Origin: Streptomyces sp. SA15 | GTDB lineage: Bacteria; Actinomycetota; Actinomycetes; Streptomycetales; Streptomycetaceae | Length of the DNA stretch: 56,845 nucleotides | Direction: 5' to 3' | NCBI RefSeq assembly: GCF_002291145.1 | Contig: NZ_NTGE01000054.1 | Location: 1 to 56,845 of the forward strand | Shown: in pieces, positions 37,353 through 46,080 of the stretch | Layout of the letters: every line of letters begins with the position of its first letter | How positions within the stretch are numbered: position 1 is the first letter of the stretch | Notes under the pieces: generated by a model | Told to the model about the DNA's origin: nothing | The model's database searches: none | The model's input: the letters and a program-made list of their open reading frames with translations, nothing else | Made by a program: the position numbers and the translations under genes

Positions 37353-38089
37353 TTACAGGTCCCAACAGAAGTGGTTGATCATGTGACTGGCGGCTTGTCC
37401 GCTCGTTGGTCTGGTCGTGGGGATGAGACAGTCGCGGCCGTGGATCGTGTGATCATCTCTTGGGGGCCCAAGTGCTGCTGCGTACTGCTGTCTGTGCCGG
37501 TCCAGCCGGTGCCATCCGCCGCCGAGGCGGAAGGCCTCCAGCGCATCGCCGGCGATGCCTAGCAGGCGGTAGCGTTCCTCGATGCTGGACCACACTCGCC
37601 GCTGGTCGTCGATCGTCTTCGTCGGCCCCGCTGCCCGGACCCGGATCGGTTCGATCAGTGTCTCGAACAACGGGACCAGCACTGCCCACAGCAGCACCGC
37701 GTCGGCCGTCGCCGTCCACCAGGCTCACTCCGGCCGAGTTGTCCGCGGCCAACGGCAGTGCGTTCGCGAATAAGCTGGGGCAGGTTCACCGCCCCGGCTT
37801 TCAGCGACAGCTTCTGCGGCAGGGACCGGGCACCGCGCCGCTGCTGCTCCTGGACTCCGAACGTCTCAGCGCACCACGCCTTTTCCCCGGCGCTGAGCCC
37901 CAACAGCTCGACGCTGTCCGTGGCCTGCGCCCCGGTGCCGCTGACCACCGAGACAGTGGGCTGGCCGTTCAGTGCTGCAGCCAGCAACCGGGCCGCGAGC
38001 ATGTCGAGCTGAGCGAATCGTTGCTGCTGTCCGGCGGTTGCCTCCAGGGCAAGCGCCTCTTCGGGGGCGCGTCGAGAGCAGGGTGCCAC
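37353..38089 (-). pseudogene. hypothetical protein, frameshifted, follows the gene at 38102
   Basis: The N-terminal half (from GTG 38089: EEALALEATAGQQQRFAQLDMLAARLLAAALNGQPTVSVVSGTGAQATDSVELLGL… to about 37770) and the C-terminal half (…ADAVLLWAVLVPLFETLIEPIRVRAAGPTKTIDDQRRVWSSIEERYRLLGIAGDALEAF, stop 37353-37355) lie in different minus frames, with a break near 37700-37760. The join region is alanine/leucine-rich and may be a membrane helix. Coupled to the upstream gene at 38102-38395. Family not recognised. Confidence 0.45.
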
Positions 38090-38101
38090 CAGCGCGGCTG
38101 G

Positions 38102-38395
38102 TCACTGGCCACCGGTCAACCTCCGCATGTACTCGACGAACTGCTCAAACGGCATCGGAGTCGAGGTGTTTTGCGCATAGACGGCGTAGCGCTGGGCGAT
38201 CAGCTGCATTTCCCGCTCCGCCCGCCGGGCCTCCACCCGGTCCAGGTCATGCACGACCCGCTGCTCGACACGCCCCTGCTCGTACAGCACGAACGCGTCG
38301 ATTCCCCCCTGGGAGCGCACTGTCAGAGTCCCCTTCCCTGATGTCCCTTCGCAGCGAAGGCTGAGTGTTCTCACCGAAGGTTGAGCGCGCGCCAT
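38102..38395 (-). CDS. small hypothetical protein
   Basis: 97 aa from ATG 38395 (no strong ribosome site; the frame stays open upstream with arginine-rich noise). Sequence: LTVRSQGGIDAFVLYEQGRVEQRVVHDLDRVEARRAEREMQLIAQRYAVYAQNTSTPMPFEQFVEYMRRLTGGQ. It has a beta-hairpin-like start, then a long charged helix and a conserved-looking C-terminus. It precedes the frameshifted gene at 37353-38089 by about 12 bases, so the two form an operon. No family recognised. Confidence 0.55.
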   Translation of the reverse strand: MARAQPSVRTLSLRCEGTSGKGTLTVRSQGGIDAFVLYEQGRVEQRVVHDLDRVEARRAEREMQLIAQRYAVYAQNTSTPMPFEQFVEYMRRLTGGQ

Positions 38396-38572
38396 CGCAG
38401 CCTGTGCCGAGGCCGGTAGCCCTCGCTGAGGGCGAACACCCGTAGGGGTCCGGGGAGTATCGGAACCGGTTCCGGCTGTAGGACTCAGGCTCTCTCTGGA
38501 GGGGGCGGTGCACCACGCGCACGACGCCGAAATCCCGCACCTGCCGGTCAACGCCCGCAATACGATGCGCGG

Positions 38573-39334
38573 ATGGACGAGCTGGCGTCGGCCCGACGGC
38601 GCCCCCTGTACCAGCGCGGGCCGCTGCGCCGCGCGCTGCTGGACACCTCCGTGCTGACCACGGACATCATCGCGGCCACCCGGCGGCTGGCCCCGTCGTC
38701 GTTCGTCGCCGGGGCGCGGGCGGGGACGGTCCGGTGCCTGATCCCGGTTCACGTGTGGGAGGAGGTCCCGCGGGTGCTGGCCGACCGGCACCGCGAGGGC
38801 GGCCGGTTCGACCTGGGGCGGGCGCTGGAGCTGTGGCAGTCCCGGTACGCGCCCGTCCTGTACGTCGTGGACACCGCCGGCCTGCCGATGACCCCGCAGG
38901 CTCAGGTTCTTGCCGGGCGGGACGCCTCTGATGTGCCGATGCTGCTGCTGGCCGGGGTGATCGCCCCGGTGGTCATCATCGGGACCGACGCGGACCTGGT
39001 CGACAGCGGGCTCGCGGACGCCGACTGGGTCGCCCTGCGCTCGGCCCTGGGGGACGTGGGAGTGACCGAGGGCCGGATGGCCGACCTGGAGCGGCAGGCC
39101 AACGTCCTACTGAGATGCGCGAGAGACCCCCACGTGTGGGGACAGGACGTCAGCGAACGCGGTACTTGGCGCGGCAGGTGGGAGAGACCCCCACGCGTGT
39201 GGGGAGGACACTCCCCGCGGGTCGAAGCTGTCCAGGCCTTCGGACAGAACTCCACGTGTGTGGGGACGATGAGGAAGCGCATGCGGATGTCCGTCATGAT
39301 CAGGACAGACCCCCACGTGAGCGGGGAAAACTAG
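38573..39334 (+). CDS. PIN-domain nuclease-like protein, C-terminus running into a CRISPR-like array
   Basis: The coding quality is good from ATG 38573 to about 39115 (180 residues): LRRALLDTSVLTTDIIAATRR (first PIN acidic residue), VHVWEEVPRVLADRH, MTPQAQVLAGRDASDVPMLLLAGVIAPVVIIGTDADLVDSG (later acidic cluster). These are the acidic strands of PIN RNases. After VLLRCAR the frame enters the CRISPR-like repeats and reads repeat translation (DPHVWGQ, PPRVWGG) to 39334. The true C-terminus was therefore lost or replaced. It could be the toxin of a toxin-antitoxin pair or a defence effector; no antitoxin gene is adjacent on this strand. Confidence 0.65.
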   Translation: MDELASARRRPLYQRGPLRRALLDTSVLTTDIIAATRRLAPSSFVAGARAGTVRCLIPVHVWEEVPRVLADRHREGGRFDLGRALELWQSRYAPVLYVVDTAGLPMTPQAQVLAGRDASDVPMLLLAGVIAPVVIIGTDADLVDSGLADADWVALRSALGDVGVTEGRMADLERQANVLLRCARDPHVWGQDVSERGTWRGRWERPPRVWGGHSPRVEAVQAFGQNSTCVGTMRKRMRMSVMIRTDPHVSGEN

Positions 39335-39630
39335 GCGGCATATTCGATCAGACGCCGTCTGCGGGACGGACCCTCACGTCTGTGAGGAAGGTAGGCCATG
39401 CTGGGCCACGAAGCGATCCCAGAGGGATAGACCCCTACGGTATGTAGGGAAGACCTTGATCGAGTAGTCGATCCGGTCGTAGCGCAGGAGAGACCCCAAG
39501 TGCATGGGAAGGGCGAAGCATAGAGGTTATCCCGTGCCTCGGCCGCGGACAGACCCCTGCGCGTGCAGGGAAGACCCAACCAATGACCGGCCCCAGGGCA
39601 CGGACCAACCCCCAAGCGCGTGGGGAAGGT
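39119..39630 (-). CRISPR. CRISPR-like array 1: nine variable repeats, period about 61
   Basis: Repeats begin near 39121, 39181, 39242, 39303, 39364, 39425, 39487, 39547 and 39602. They are 27-29 bases, separated by 31-34-base unique spacers. Core (plus strand) GACCCCCACGCGTGTGGGGA; best read on the minus strand, GTCTTCCCCACACGCGTGGG…, a type I-E-like repeat. Almost no two repeats are identical, yet the hairpin is kept. At 39372-39387 the arms are CCTCAC/GTGAGG, at 39433-39449 CCCTAC/GTAGGG, and at 39555-39570 CCCTGC/GCAGGG. No leader is evident beside it. Confidence 0.75.
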
Positions 39631-39833
39631 TCCCCACATTACACACGGCACGCGCCGCGTTGAGGTCCGGTCCCGCGGATGCCGCGTACAGGTGAACGGC
39701 AGCAGACTCGTCCGTGCCTTCGTCCCGGGCCCTTCCGCGGAGCGGACCGTCCTTGTCGAGGTCGGCCCGCACGAGCCAGCGGACTGTCAGTGCCGCCTGA
39801 AAGACTTGTGGCGGAAGAGCAGGAGGAAGTCCC

Positions 39834-40921
39834 ATGGCGCGCAGCGACACACTCCGGTCGGAGATCGCCCAGCTGGAGAAGAAGAACGCAGGCCTGCACA
39901 ACGACCTGGCCAAAGCGCAGAAAACGGCCAACGACGCCGGTGCAGTGGCTCGGAGGAAGCAAGAGCAGGCCACACGCAGCCGCAGCGACTCCAGTCGGCG
40001 CATGGTGCTGTCTGGCTCAGAGCGTGAAGCCAAGAAAGCCGCTGATGCACAGAAGAAGATCGCCACCGTTCAGAACAAGATCGCAAACAACACCAAGGCC
40101 ATCGCGAGCAAACAGGCGTCCCTCAGGGCAGCTTTGAGTACCGAACAGCGTGCTCAGGACCGGCAAAACGACAGCCGGCGCCGGAAAGAGAAGAATCACG
40201 CCCGGGAAGTCGCTCGCTTGTCCCAACCAGCCGCCCGGATCAGGTATGTCGCCGTGCAGTCGCCCAAACCGGAGCCGCTGCGTGTTCTGTACCTCACGGC
40301 CAACCCGGAAGCCGTGGAGACCACGATTGAGCACCCCGACGGTTCCATTGAGACGAACGGCGTGTGGCTCCGCGTGGACTATGAGGTCCGGCAGGTCAAG
40401 GACATGCTCCGCAAGTCGATCTACCGTGACCTGGTGGCCGTCGAACATCTTCCCGCTGCAACCACCATGGACCTCCTCGAAGGTCTGAACAACCACCGCC
40501 CCCATGTCGTGCATTTCTCCGGCCACGCCTCGTCCTGGGGGCTGTTGATGGAGAACGACGCAGGCACACAGACTGGCGCGGAAATCGACTTCAGCCTGCT
40601 TGCCCGAATGCTCGGCGCCACGGACGAGCCCCCCGTCTCGTAGTGCTCAACGCATGCGAGAGCCTGGACGGAGCTGACGATCTCCTCCAGGCGGTGCCCA
40701 CAGTCATCGGCATGTCTGATGAGATCAACGATGCCTCAGCAGTGACGTTTGCGGCCCGCTTCTACGCCGGCATCGCTTCCGCGCAATCGGTATCCACCGC
40801 GGTCGAACAAGCCAAAGTCGCTATGATCGCCGCCTCCCTTGACGGCGCCGAGCTGCCGGTTCTAAAGACACGGGACGACGTCGACCCAGGCGACCTGATT
40901 CTGGTCCGGCCACCGGAATAA
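39834..40921 (+). pseudogene. coiled-coil CHAT-domain (caspase-like) protease, frameshifted
   Basis: From ATG 39834 (AGGAGG seven bases upstream) the first 130 residues form a long charged coiled coil (SEIAQLEKKNAGLHNDLAKAQKTAND). A CHAT domain follows: LRVLYLTANPEAVETTIEHPDG, VDYEVRQVKDML, and the catalytic His in HVVHFSGHASSWGLLMEN (near residue 229). A stop falls at 40641-40643. The catalytic Cys (LNACESLDGADDLLQAVPTVIGM, then DASAVTFAARFYAGIASAQSVSTAVEQAK) lies in the +1 frame to TAA 40919-40921. The break is at C6 (40629-40634); a seventh C would restore EPPRLVVLNACES and a 362-residue protein. CHAT proteases are effectors of bacterial conflict and gasdermin-type systems. Confidence 0.8.
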
Positions 40922-40991
40922 TCCCTTCCCTCCTGCGGCCCAGGACGATGCGCCGCGACCGTACACCGACAGCGATGAACCCCTGGCACCG

Positions 40992-41320
40992 TCACCGCCG
41001 GACCAGGTCGCGCAACCACTCGACGGAGTGCGCGATCGCGACTCCGTCGAGCAGGCCATCGGGGACAGTCGAGATCCTGCGGACCTCCTTGAGGAGATTC
41101 TTCTCCGTCATGGCACCCCCGTGCACGAGCGTGGAAGGGAGTCCGTAGTTCAAACGCCGCGTCCAGCAACTCACTCGGGAACAACGCACCCAGCAAGAAC
41201 GCGTTGAGGGCGCCCGCTCCAACCCTCGGTTTGCTCACCAGCGCATCGCTGACCTCGAAGCCCAACTCCTCGAAGAGGACCAGCGATGACCCGAGCACAC
41301 TGGCCACCTGCCGCTGCGGG
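40992..41320 (-). pseudogene. frameshifted hypothetical protein
   Basis: The N-terminal piece (…VLFEELGFEVSDALVSKPRVGAGALNAFLLGALFPSELLDAA) and the C-terminal piece (LNYGLPSTLVHGGAMTEKNLLKEVRRISTVPDGLLDGVAIAHSVEWLRDLVRR, stop 40992-40994) are in different minus frames. Removing one T near 41153 joins them. The compact helical sequence looks real, but I do not recognise a family. It is convergent with the CHAT gene. Confidence 0.4.
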
Positions 41321-41379
41321 CGGTCGCCGGGCGTGTGGCCTTCGCCGAGGCCCGGACCGACAGGATCTGGACACCGGAG

Positions 41380-41815
41380 GCGTCGCCGCGGCCGAAGTGG
41401 TGGTCGCGGCCGCGGTGGCCGGCGAAGACGAGGCACGGGAGCTGATCGCCGATCAGACGGCCGCACGTCTATCCGGGGCACGAGGTCGCGGCGTTCCTGC
41501 ACGAACTCGCGTGCATCGCCGACCCGGCCAGCCGCGCCGTCGCGCGCAGCGGAACAACACGGTGCTCCGGGCCGTGCCGGTGCTAGCCCGCGACGTCACG
41601 CTGCACCCGGAAGCCTCCCGCCCGTTCGTCCACAGCGCCGGCTTCGATGGTGCGCGCTGGCGATCGGGCTGCGCATGACGGGCCGAGGCCGGCGGTGGGG
41701 CGAGCCGTCGGCCAAGGATCTGCGCGATGGGCATCCGCCTGCGACACGCATTGTGCTCGACCTCGCGGCGGCGGAGGCGGATGCCGGCTTTCACCTGACC
41801 CGAGCGCACCCGCCC
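41380..41815 (+). pseudogene. heavily frameshifted remnant, unrecognised
   Basis: Natural-looking peptide pieces follow each other on the plus strand in changing frames: VVVAAAVAGEDEARELIADQTAARL, VYPGHEVAAFLHELACIADPASRAVAR, NNTVLRAVPVLARDVTLHPEASRPFVHSAGFDGARW, and IGLRMTGRGRRWGEPSAKDLRDGHPPATRIVLDLAAAEADAGFHLTRA. At least three frame changes are needed, so this is an old remnant of one gene. Function unknown. Confidence 0.35.
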
Positions 41816-41891
41816 GTTGCCCCGCGTCCGGAGCCGTTACGGCTGTGCGCGCCAGCTGTCCGTCGTGCGCGGGCGGAGGGGGAGGGCATCA

Positions 41892-42203
41892 TCACGGCTG
41901 CGCGTCGTGCTCGCTGTCGTTGGGGTGGGTGTCGCGAGCTTCGGCATCCGGGAGGTTCGGGTCGGGGTGCGCCTGCTGGTGGCCGGCCGGGGCAGCGCTG
42001 CCGGCGCACAGGGGTAGCGCGGGCGCGCAAGGGCCTGTGCTGCCCGGGCCGCGCAGGGCGGTGAGGAGCTGCGCGAGCACGGCGGCGGCTGCCTGGCGGC
42101 GGGTGGGCTGGGCGGACCACACGGCGGGCAGCGCGACGCCTGCGAACACGAGCAGGCACAAAGCCAGAATGAGAGCTGGGACATAGCCGGTGAGACAGGG
42201 CAT
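41892..42203 (-). CDS. small membrane-anchored hypothetical protein
   Basis: 103 aa from ATG 42203, placed by GAGGAG seven bases upstream. One N-terminal membrane helix (YVPALILALCLLVFAGVALPAVW), then a short basic amphipathic helix (PTRRQAAAAVLAQLLTALRG) and a disordered Pro/Asp-rich C-terminus (AHPDPNLPDAEARDTHPND). It is divergent from the NACHT gene. Function unknown. Confidence 0.6.
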   Translation of the reverse strand: MPCLTGYVPALILALCLLVFAGVALPAVWSAQPTRRQAAAAVLAQLLTALRGPGSTGPCAPALPLCAGSAAPAGHQQAHPDPNLPDAEARDTHPNDSEHDAQP

Positions 42204-42349
42204 TTGATGCTCCTCGAAGCGACCTGATGGGTGGTGCTTCGACGGTGCCGGACGGTGGCTCGCCAGAGGCGTCGCGCTGAAAAGTCCTGAAGTAGACGGC
42301 GGTTAGTGCAGGTCAGCCCTACGCTTCCAGGGGATCACACTGATTCAGG

Positions 42350-42382
42350 GTGACGGCGGGGGTGGGTGGGTGACGGCGGGGG
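42350..42382 (+). repeat. tandem duplication at the NACHT gene start
   Basis: GTGACGGCGGGGG occurs at 42350 and again at 42370, spaced 20 bases. Both copies offer a GTG codon; they lie in different frames, and the second is the start used by the long frame. No clear ribosome site precedes either. Confidence 0.45.
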
Positions 42383-45300
42383 AGTTCTCGGGGCCGGCCG
42401 CGGTGTTCTGCAGGCTGCTGGGACGTCTGGTGCACGAGCAAGGCATCCAGCAAAGCGATTTGGCGCGCGCTGTGAATCTCAGCCCCGCCACGATCTCCAT
42501 GCTGCTCAGCGGGAAGCGCCGCACCCCGCCGCCCTGGGACGACGTCGCCCGCATCGTGGAGTACTGCCAAGGCCGCGGCAATACCAGTGTGCCGGGCGGG
42601 CTGACCACCGATGCGGACTGGTGGCGCCACCGCCACCACGAGGCGCAGACTCATCACGACCAGGCGCCGCCGCTGCTGCGGCCGCGTGTCGTCAAGGTGC
42701 CGGCACCCTGGCGCGCTGAGAGCATTCCCGATGATTTCGTGAGCGCCGTGGACGTCTTCATCGGTGACAGAACCGACGAATTCCGTGGGCTGGCAGAGCA
42801 GTTACTGCAGCCCCTGAGCCTGCACGGTGAGGTGGTCGCGGACCTGCGCGGCGTGTTGGAGGGGTTCACCGAACGGGTGAGAGCCAGCCATAGCACCACC
42901 CGCACAGCCCTGCTCTGCGCGGCCGACCTGGTCATCCTGGTGACCGCGTTCTGCGATGCCGTAGGAGCGTCCGGCATCCGCTATGACACAGAACTCGCCT
43001 ACGAGCGGGGCGACCTCGTCACCGACGTGGTCACGGAACTGGAACGGATCACCCTCGGATCGCACCGCGTCAGGCACCCGGCCGCCGTGCGCGCGGAAAT
43101 CGAGACCACCTACATGTATGCGGCCGACACTGTGCACGACGCCGGTAACGGGCAGGGGCAGCCGCCGGACGAACTCGCCCGGAGCGCCTGGCGCCGCTAC
43201 GAGGCCCTGCTGGCCGGTGTGACCTGGGAATGCCCTGAGCTGCGCCTGACGTCCGCCACAGAAGATCCGCCCGAGGCCCTGGACACTCCCGAAACCCTGG
43301 CGCCCGCATCACCGCCGGGCACAGGCATGGCGGGGCTGTCCCGCCTGTTCAGCGAATTCACCTGCGACGAAGCCACGGTGCCCCTGTCTCATCTGCAGCA
43401 ACTGCGCTCCCCGCTCGCCCAGTCCGAGGAGTTGGGCCCGCGCATCCCCACCCTGCAAGCCGGCTACATCAACCCCTCCTTCCGCGTGGCCGGCCACTCC
43501 GGCTACCAGGCCCTCGTCCGTGACGACTGGTGGCAGGACCAGCCGCTGTGGCAGGACCTGGAGACATTCCTCGCCGCACACCTGCTGACGGAGCACGCCA
43601 CCCGCGCGCCGCTGCTGATCCTGGGACACCCCGGATCGGGCAAGTCGCTGCTGACCAAGCTGATCACCGCTCGCCTGCCGGAGGCGGAGTTCTTCTGCCA
43701 CCGCGTCGAACTGCGCCACCTCCCGGCCGACCTGGACGTGCAGGAGCAACTCGAAGAGTCCCTGCGGCGCTCCACCGGCCAGCACGCGCTCTGGCCCGAG
43801 GCCACCGAGCAAGCCGCCGGTGTCGTCAGGGTCGTTCTGCTGGACGGATTCGACGAACTGCTGCAAGCCGCAGCCGACCACATGGATCCCGCACGCCACT
43901 TCACCTACCTCGAGAACGTCAGCCGGTTCCAACAGCGGGAGGCCGACCACGGACGCCCTGCCGTCGTGATCGTCACCAGCCGCACCGTCGTCGCCGACCA
44001 TGCCCGGATCCCTCATCTGAGCACCGTCATCCGTCTGGAACCCTTCGACGACGACAGGATCCGCAACTGGCTGGACGTCTGGAACAGCACCAACCGCCGC
44101 TACTTCACCACCCACAGCCTGCAACCACTCACCTGGGATGTGGTGAGCCGCCACCGCGACCTGGCCAGCCAGCCGCTGCTGCTGCTGATGCTCGCTCTGT
44201 ACGACGGAGCCGGCAACGCCCTGCGCCAGCGCGACGGCATCGAACGCCTGACCTTGTATGAGCGGCTGCTCACCGAGTTCGTCCGCCGCCAGGTCACCAA
44301 ACAGCACAACGCCCTGCCGGCCGACACCGAAGCCGCCCAGGTCGAACACGAACTGAAGCGCCTGGCCGTCATCGCGATCGGCATGTTCAACCGCCACCGC
44401 CAGAGCATCACCGCCACCGACGCCGAGAACGACCTGGCCGCCCTGCTGGGGGCCGCCCCGAACGACACCACACCGCTGCTGTTCGGGCGGTTCTTCTTCA
44501 TCCACGAAGCCCAAGCAGTGCTCACGGGCCACGAACACCATTCCTACGAATTCCTGCACGCGACCTTCGGCGAGTACCTCCTCACCCGCCTCATCGCCGA
44601 CGAACTGCACCGCCTCCAGGCCTCCACCAGCCCCGGCAGCGACCGGCCCGTCGACGACGGCCGACTGTACGCACTGCTCTGCCACGCCCCCCTGACCGAC
44701 CGGGCCGAAGTCGTGCGCAACATCAGCGAGCACCTCACCCGCTTCACCGAAACCCAGCGCGCGCACCTGACCACCGTGTTACGGACCCTGTTCCACCAGA
44801 CTCCAGGCGGCACCGGCCACCGCACCGCGGTGCTTTACCACCCCGCCCCCGTCCACCAAACCCAGCAAGACGCCGTCTACAGCGCCAACCTCCTCATGCT
44901 CGCCGTCCTGGCCCACTCCGGCATCCGCGTCTCGACCCTGCTCGGCACCCGCAGCACAGTTGACCAATGGCGCCGCCACACACAGCTGTGGCACTCCCAG
45001 CTCAGCGACGGCTCCTGGGACGCCTTCACCCGCACCTTGACGGCCGAGCCCCTCACCGGCCCCACCAACCAGACAACGGATCTGCAGGTGAGCGTGTCCG
45101 CCCACCTCCCTCAGCAGGAACTCGTCTGGACCGTCAACCTCCCTGGCCCCGAGGACGCGACGCGAACCTTCCGGCACCCCGAGGGCAGCCCAGCAGACCT
45201 GTACCGGCCGGCAACCTTCATGCACGATGTCGGCATACAGCACCTGCTGCACGCCATGGCGCCTCTCCTGCACCAGATACCTGCGGCCGCCGAGACCTAC

Positions 45301-46044
45301 CAGGCGGCCGACGGCAAACACAGCCGGTCCCTGGCACACATGCTCGTGGCCCTGCTGCACCGCCCCGCCGCCGGCATGCGCCCATCTGACATGCCCTACC
45401 CCCAACTCCTGCGTATGCTGCAGGATCTGCCCAGGGACGCGCGCCTGATGGCCGCGGACATCCTGGCACGACATCTCCTCCACTCCGCCGCCGACCTGCC
45501 CGCTGCTACCGTCATCGACATTCTCGACCAGCTGACCACGCCCCGATTCACCAGCTCCGGCGGCCTGACCGCGAAGACCTGGCTGGTCCTTGCCGATTGC
45601 GTCAACAGCCTCGCCTCACGTTCCGACATCCCGCACGATCAACTCGGCAGGATCACAAGCCGTTTCGGGCCCCAAGCACCCGCCCTCGACACCGACGGCG
45701 ACCCACTGACCAGGCTGTCGCTGCTGCTTGCCGAAGCCCAGAGCACCCTGATGTGGCACACCGCAGGCCGCCGGCCAGGCCAGACTGCTCTCGCCGAGGC
45801 CCTCACCCTGCTGGAACAACTTCCGCAGCCCAGGCCGCCGCACGCCATCATCGGCCTGCTCCGGCTGGCCCGCGACCTCGGCGCCGACAACTGGCTGACC
45901 AACCACGCCGAGCCCCTCCTCGCGACACTCACCCACGAGGGACTGCAGCAGCTGCGCCCGACCGACGCGGACGGGCTGCAGGAGCATGTGCACGATGAGG
46001 CTCTGCGGGCCGAGCTCCGCCGCATCACCAGCCGCTGGAGATAG
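42370..46044 (+). CDS. HTH-NACHT ATPase (NLR-like defence protein)
   Basis: 1,224 aa from GTG 42370. Residues 8-60 are a Cro/C1-type HTH (LVHEQGIQQSDLARAVNLSPATISMLLSGKRRTPPPWDDVARIV). A helical region follows, then LGPRIPTLQAGYINPSFRV before the ATPase. Walker A is PLLILGHPGSGKSLLTKLI (near 417) and Walker B VVRVVLLDGFDELLQAA (near 487), with sensor ILVTSRT-like VVIVTSRTVVADHARIPHL and a winged-helix end with EFLHATFGEYLLTRLIADEL. This is a NACHT module of the STAND NTPases. The C-terminal 450 residues are helical and probably the sensor. Bacterial NACHT proteins confer phage resistance. The fused HTH suggests it also binds DNA or regulates itself. Intact, the largest gene in the window. Confidence 0.88.
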   Translation: MTAGEFSGPAAVFCRLLGRLVHEQGIQQSDLARAVNLSPATISMLLSGKRRTPPPWDDVARIVEYCQGRGNTSVPGGLTTDADWWRHRHHEAQTHHDQAPPLLRPRVVKVPAPWRAESIPDDFVSAVDVFIGDRTDEFRGLAEQLLQPLSLHGEVVADLRGVLEGFTERVRASHSTTRTALLCAADLVILVTAFCDAVGASGIRYDTELAYERGDLVTDVVTELERITLGSHRVRHPAAVRAEIETTYMYAADTVHDAGNGQGQPPDELARSAWRRYEALLAGVTWECPELRLTSATEDPPEALDTPETLAPASPPGTGMAGLSRLFSEFTCDEATVPLSHLQQLRSPLAQSEELGPRIPTLQAGYINPSFRVAGHSGYQALVRDDWWQDQPLWQDLETFLAAHLLTEHATRAPLLILGHPGSGKSLLTKLITARLPEAEFFCHRVELRHLPADLDVQEQLEESLRRSTGQHALWPEATEQAAGVVRVVLLDGFDELLQAAADHMDPARHFTYLENVSRFQQREADHGRPAVVIVTSRTVVADHARIPHLSTVIRLEPFDDDRIRNWLDVWNSTNRRYFTTHSLQPLTWDVVSRHRDLASQPLLLLMLALYDGAGNALRQRDGIERLTLYERLLTEFVRRQVTKQHNALPADTEAAQVEHELKRLAVIAIGMFNRHRQSITATDAENDLAALLGAAPNDTTPLLFGRFFFIHEAQAVLTGHEHHSYEFLHATFGEYLLTRLIADELHRLQASTSPGSDRPVDDGRLYALLCHAPLTDRAEVVRNISEHLTRFTETQRAHLTTVLRTLFHQTPGGTGHRTAVLYHPAPVHQTQQDAVYSANLLMLAVLAHSGIRVSTLLGTRSTVDQWRRHTQLWHSQLSDGSWDAFTRTLTAEPLTGPTNQTTDLQVSVSAHLPQQELVWTVNLPGPEDATRTFRHPEGSPADLYRPATFMHDVGIQHLLHAMAPLLHQIPAAAETYQAADGKHSRSLAHMLVALLHRPAAGMRPSDMPYPQLLRMLQDLPRDARLMAADILARHLLHSAADLPAATVIDILDQLTTPRFTSSGGLTAKTWLVLADCVNSLASRSDIPHDQLGRITSRFGPQAPALDTDGDPLTRLSLLLAEAQSTLMWHTAGRRPGQTALAEALTLLEQLPQPRPPHAIIGLLRLARDLGADNWLTNHAEPLLATLTHEGLQQLRPTDADGLQEHVHDEALRAELRRITSRWR

Positions 46045-46080
46045 CAGCAGGCCACAAGGGAGAGTCGGCTGACGCAATCA

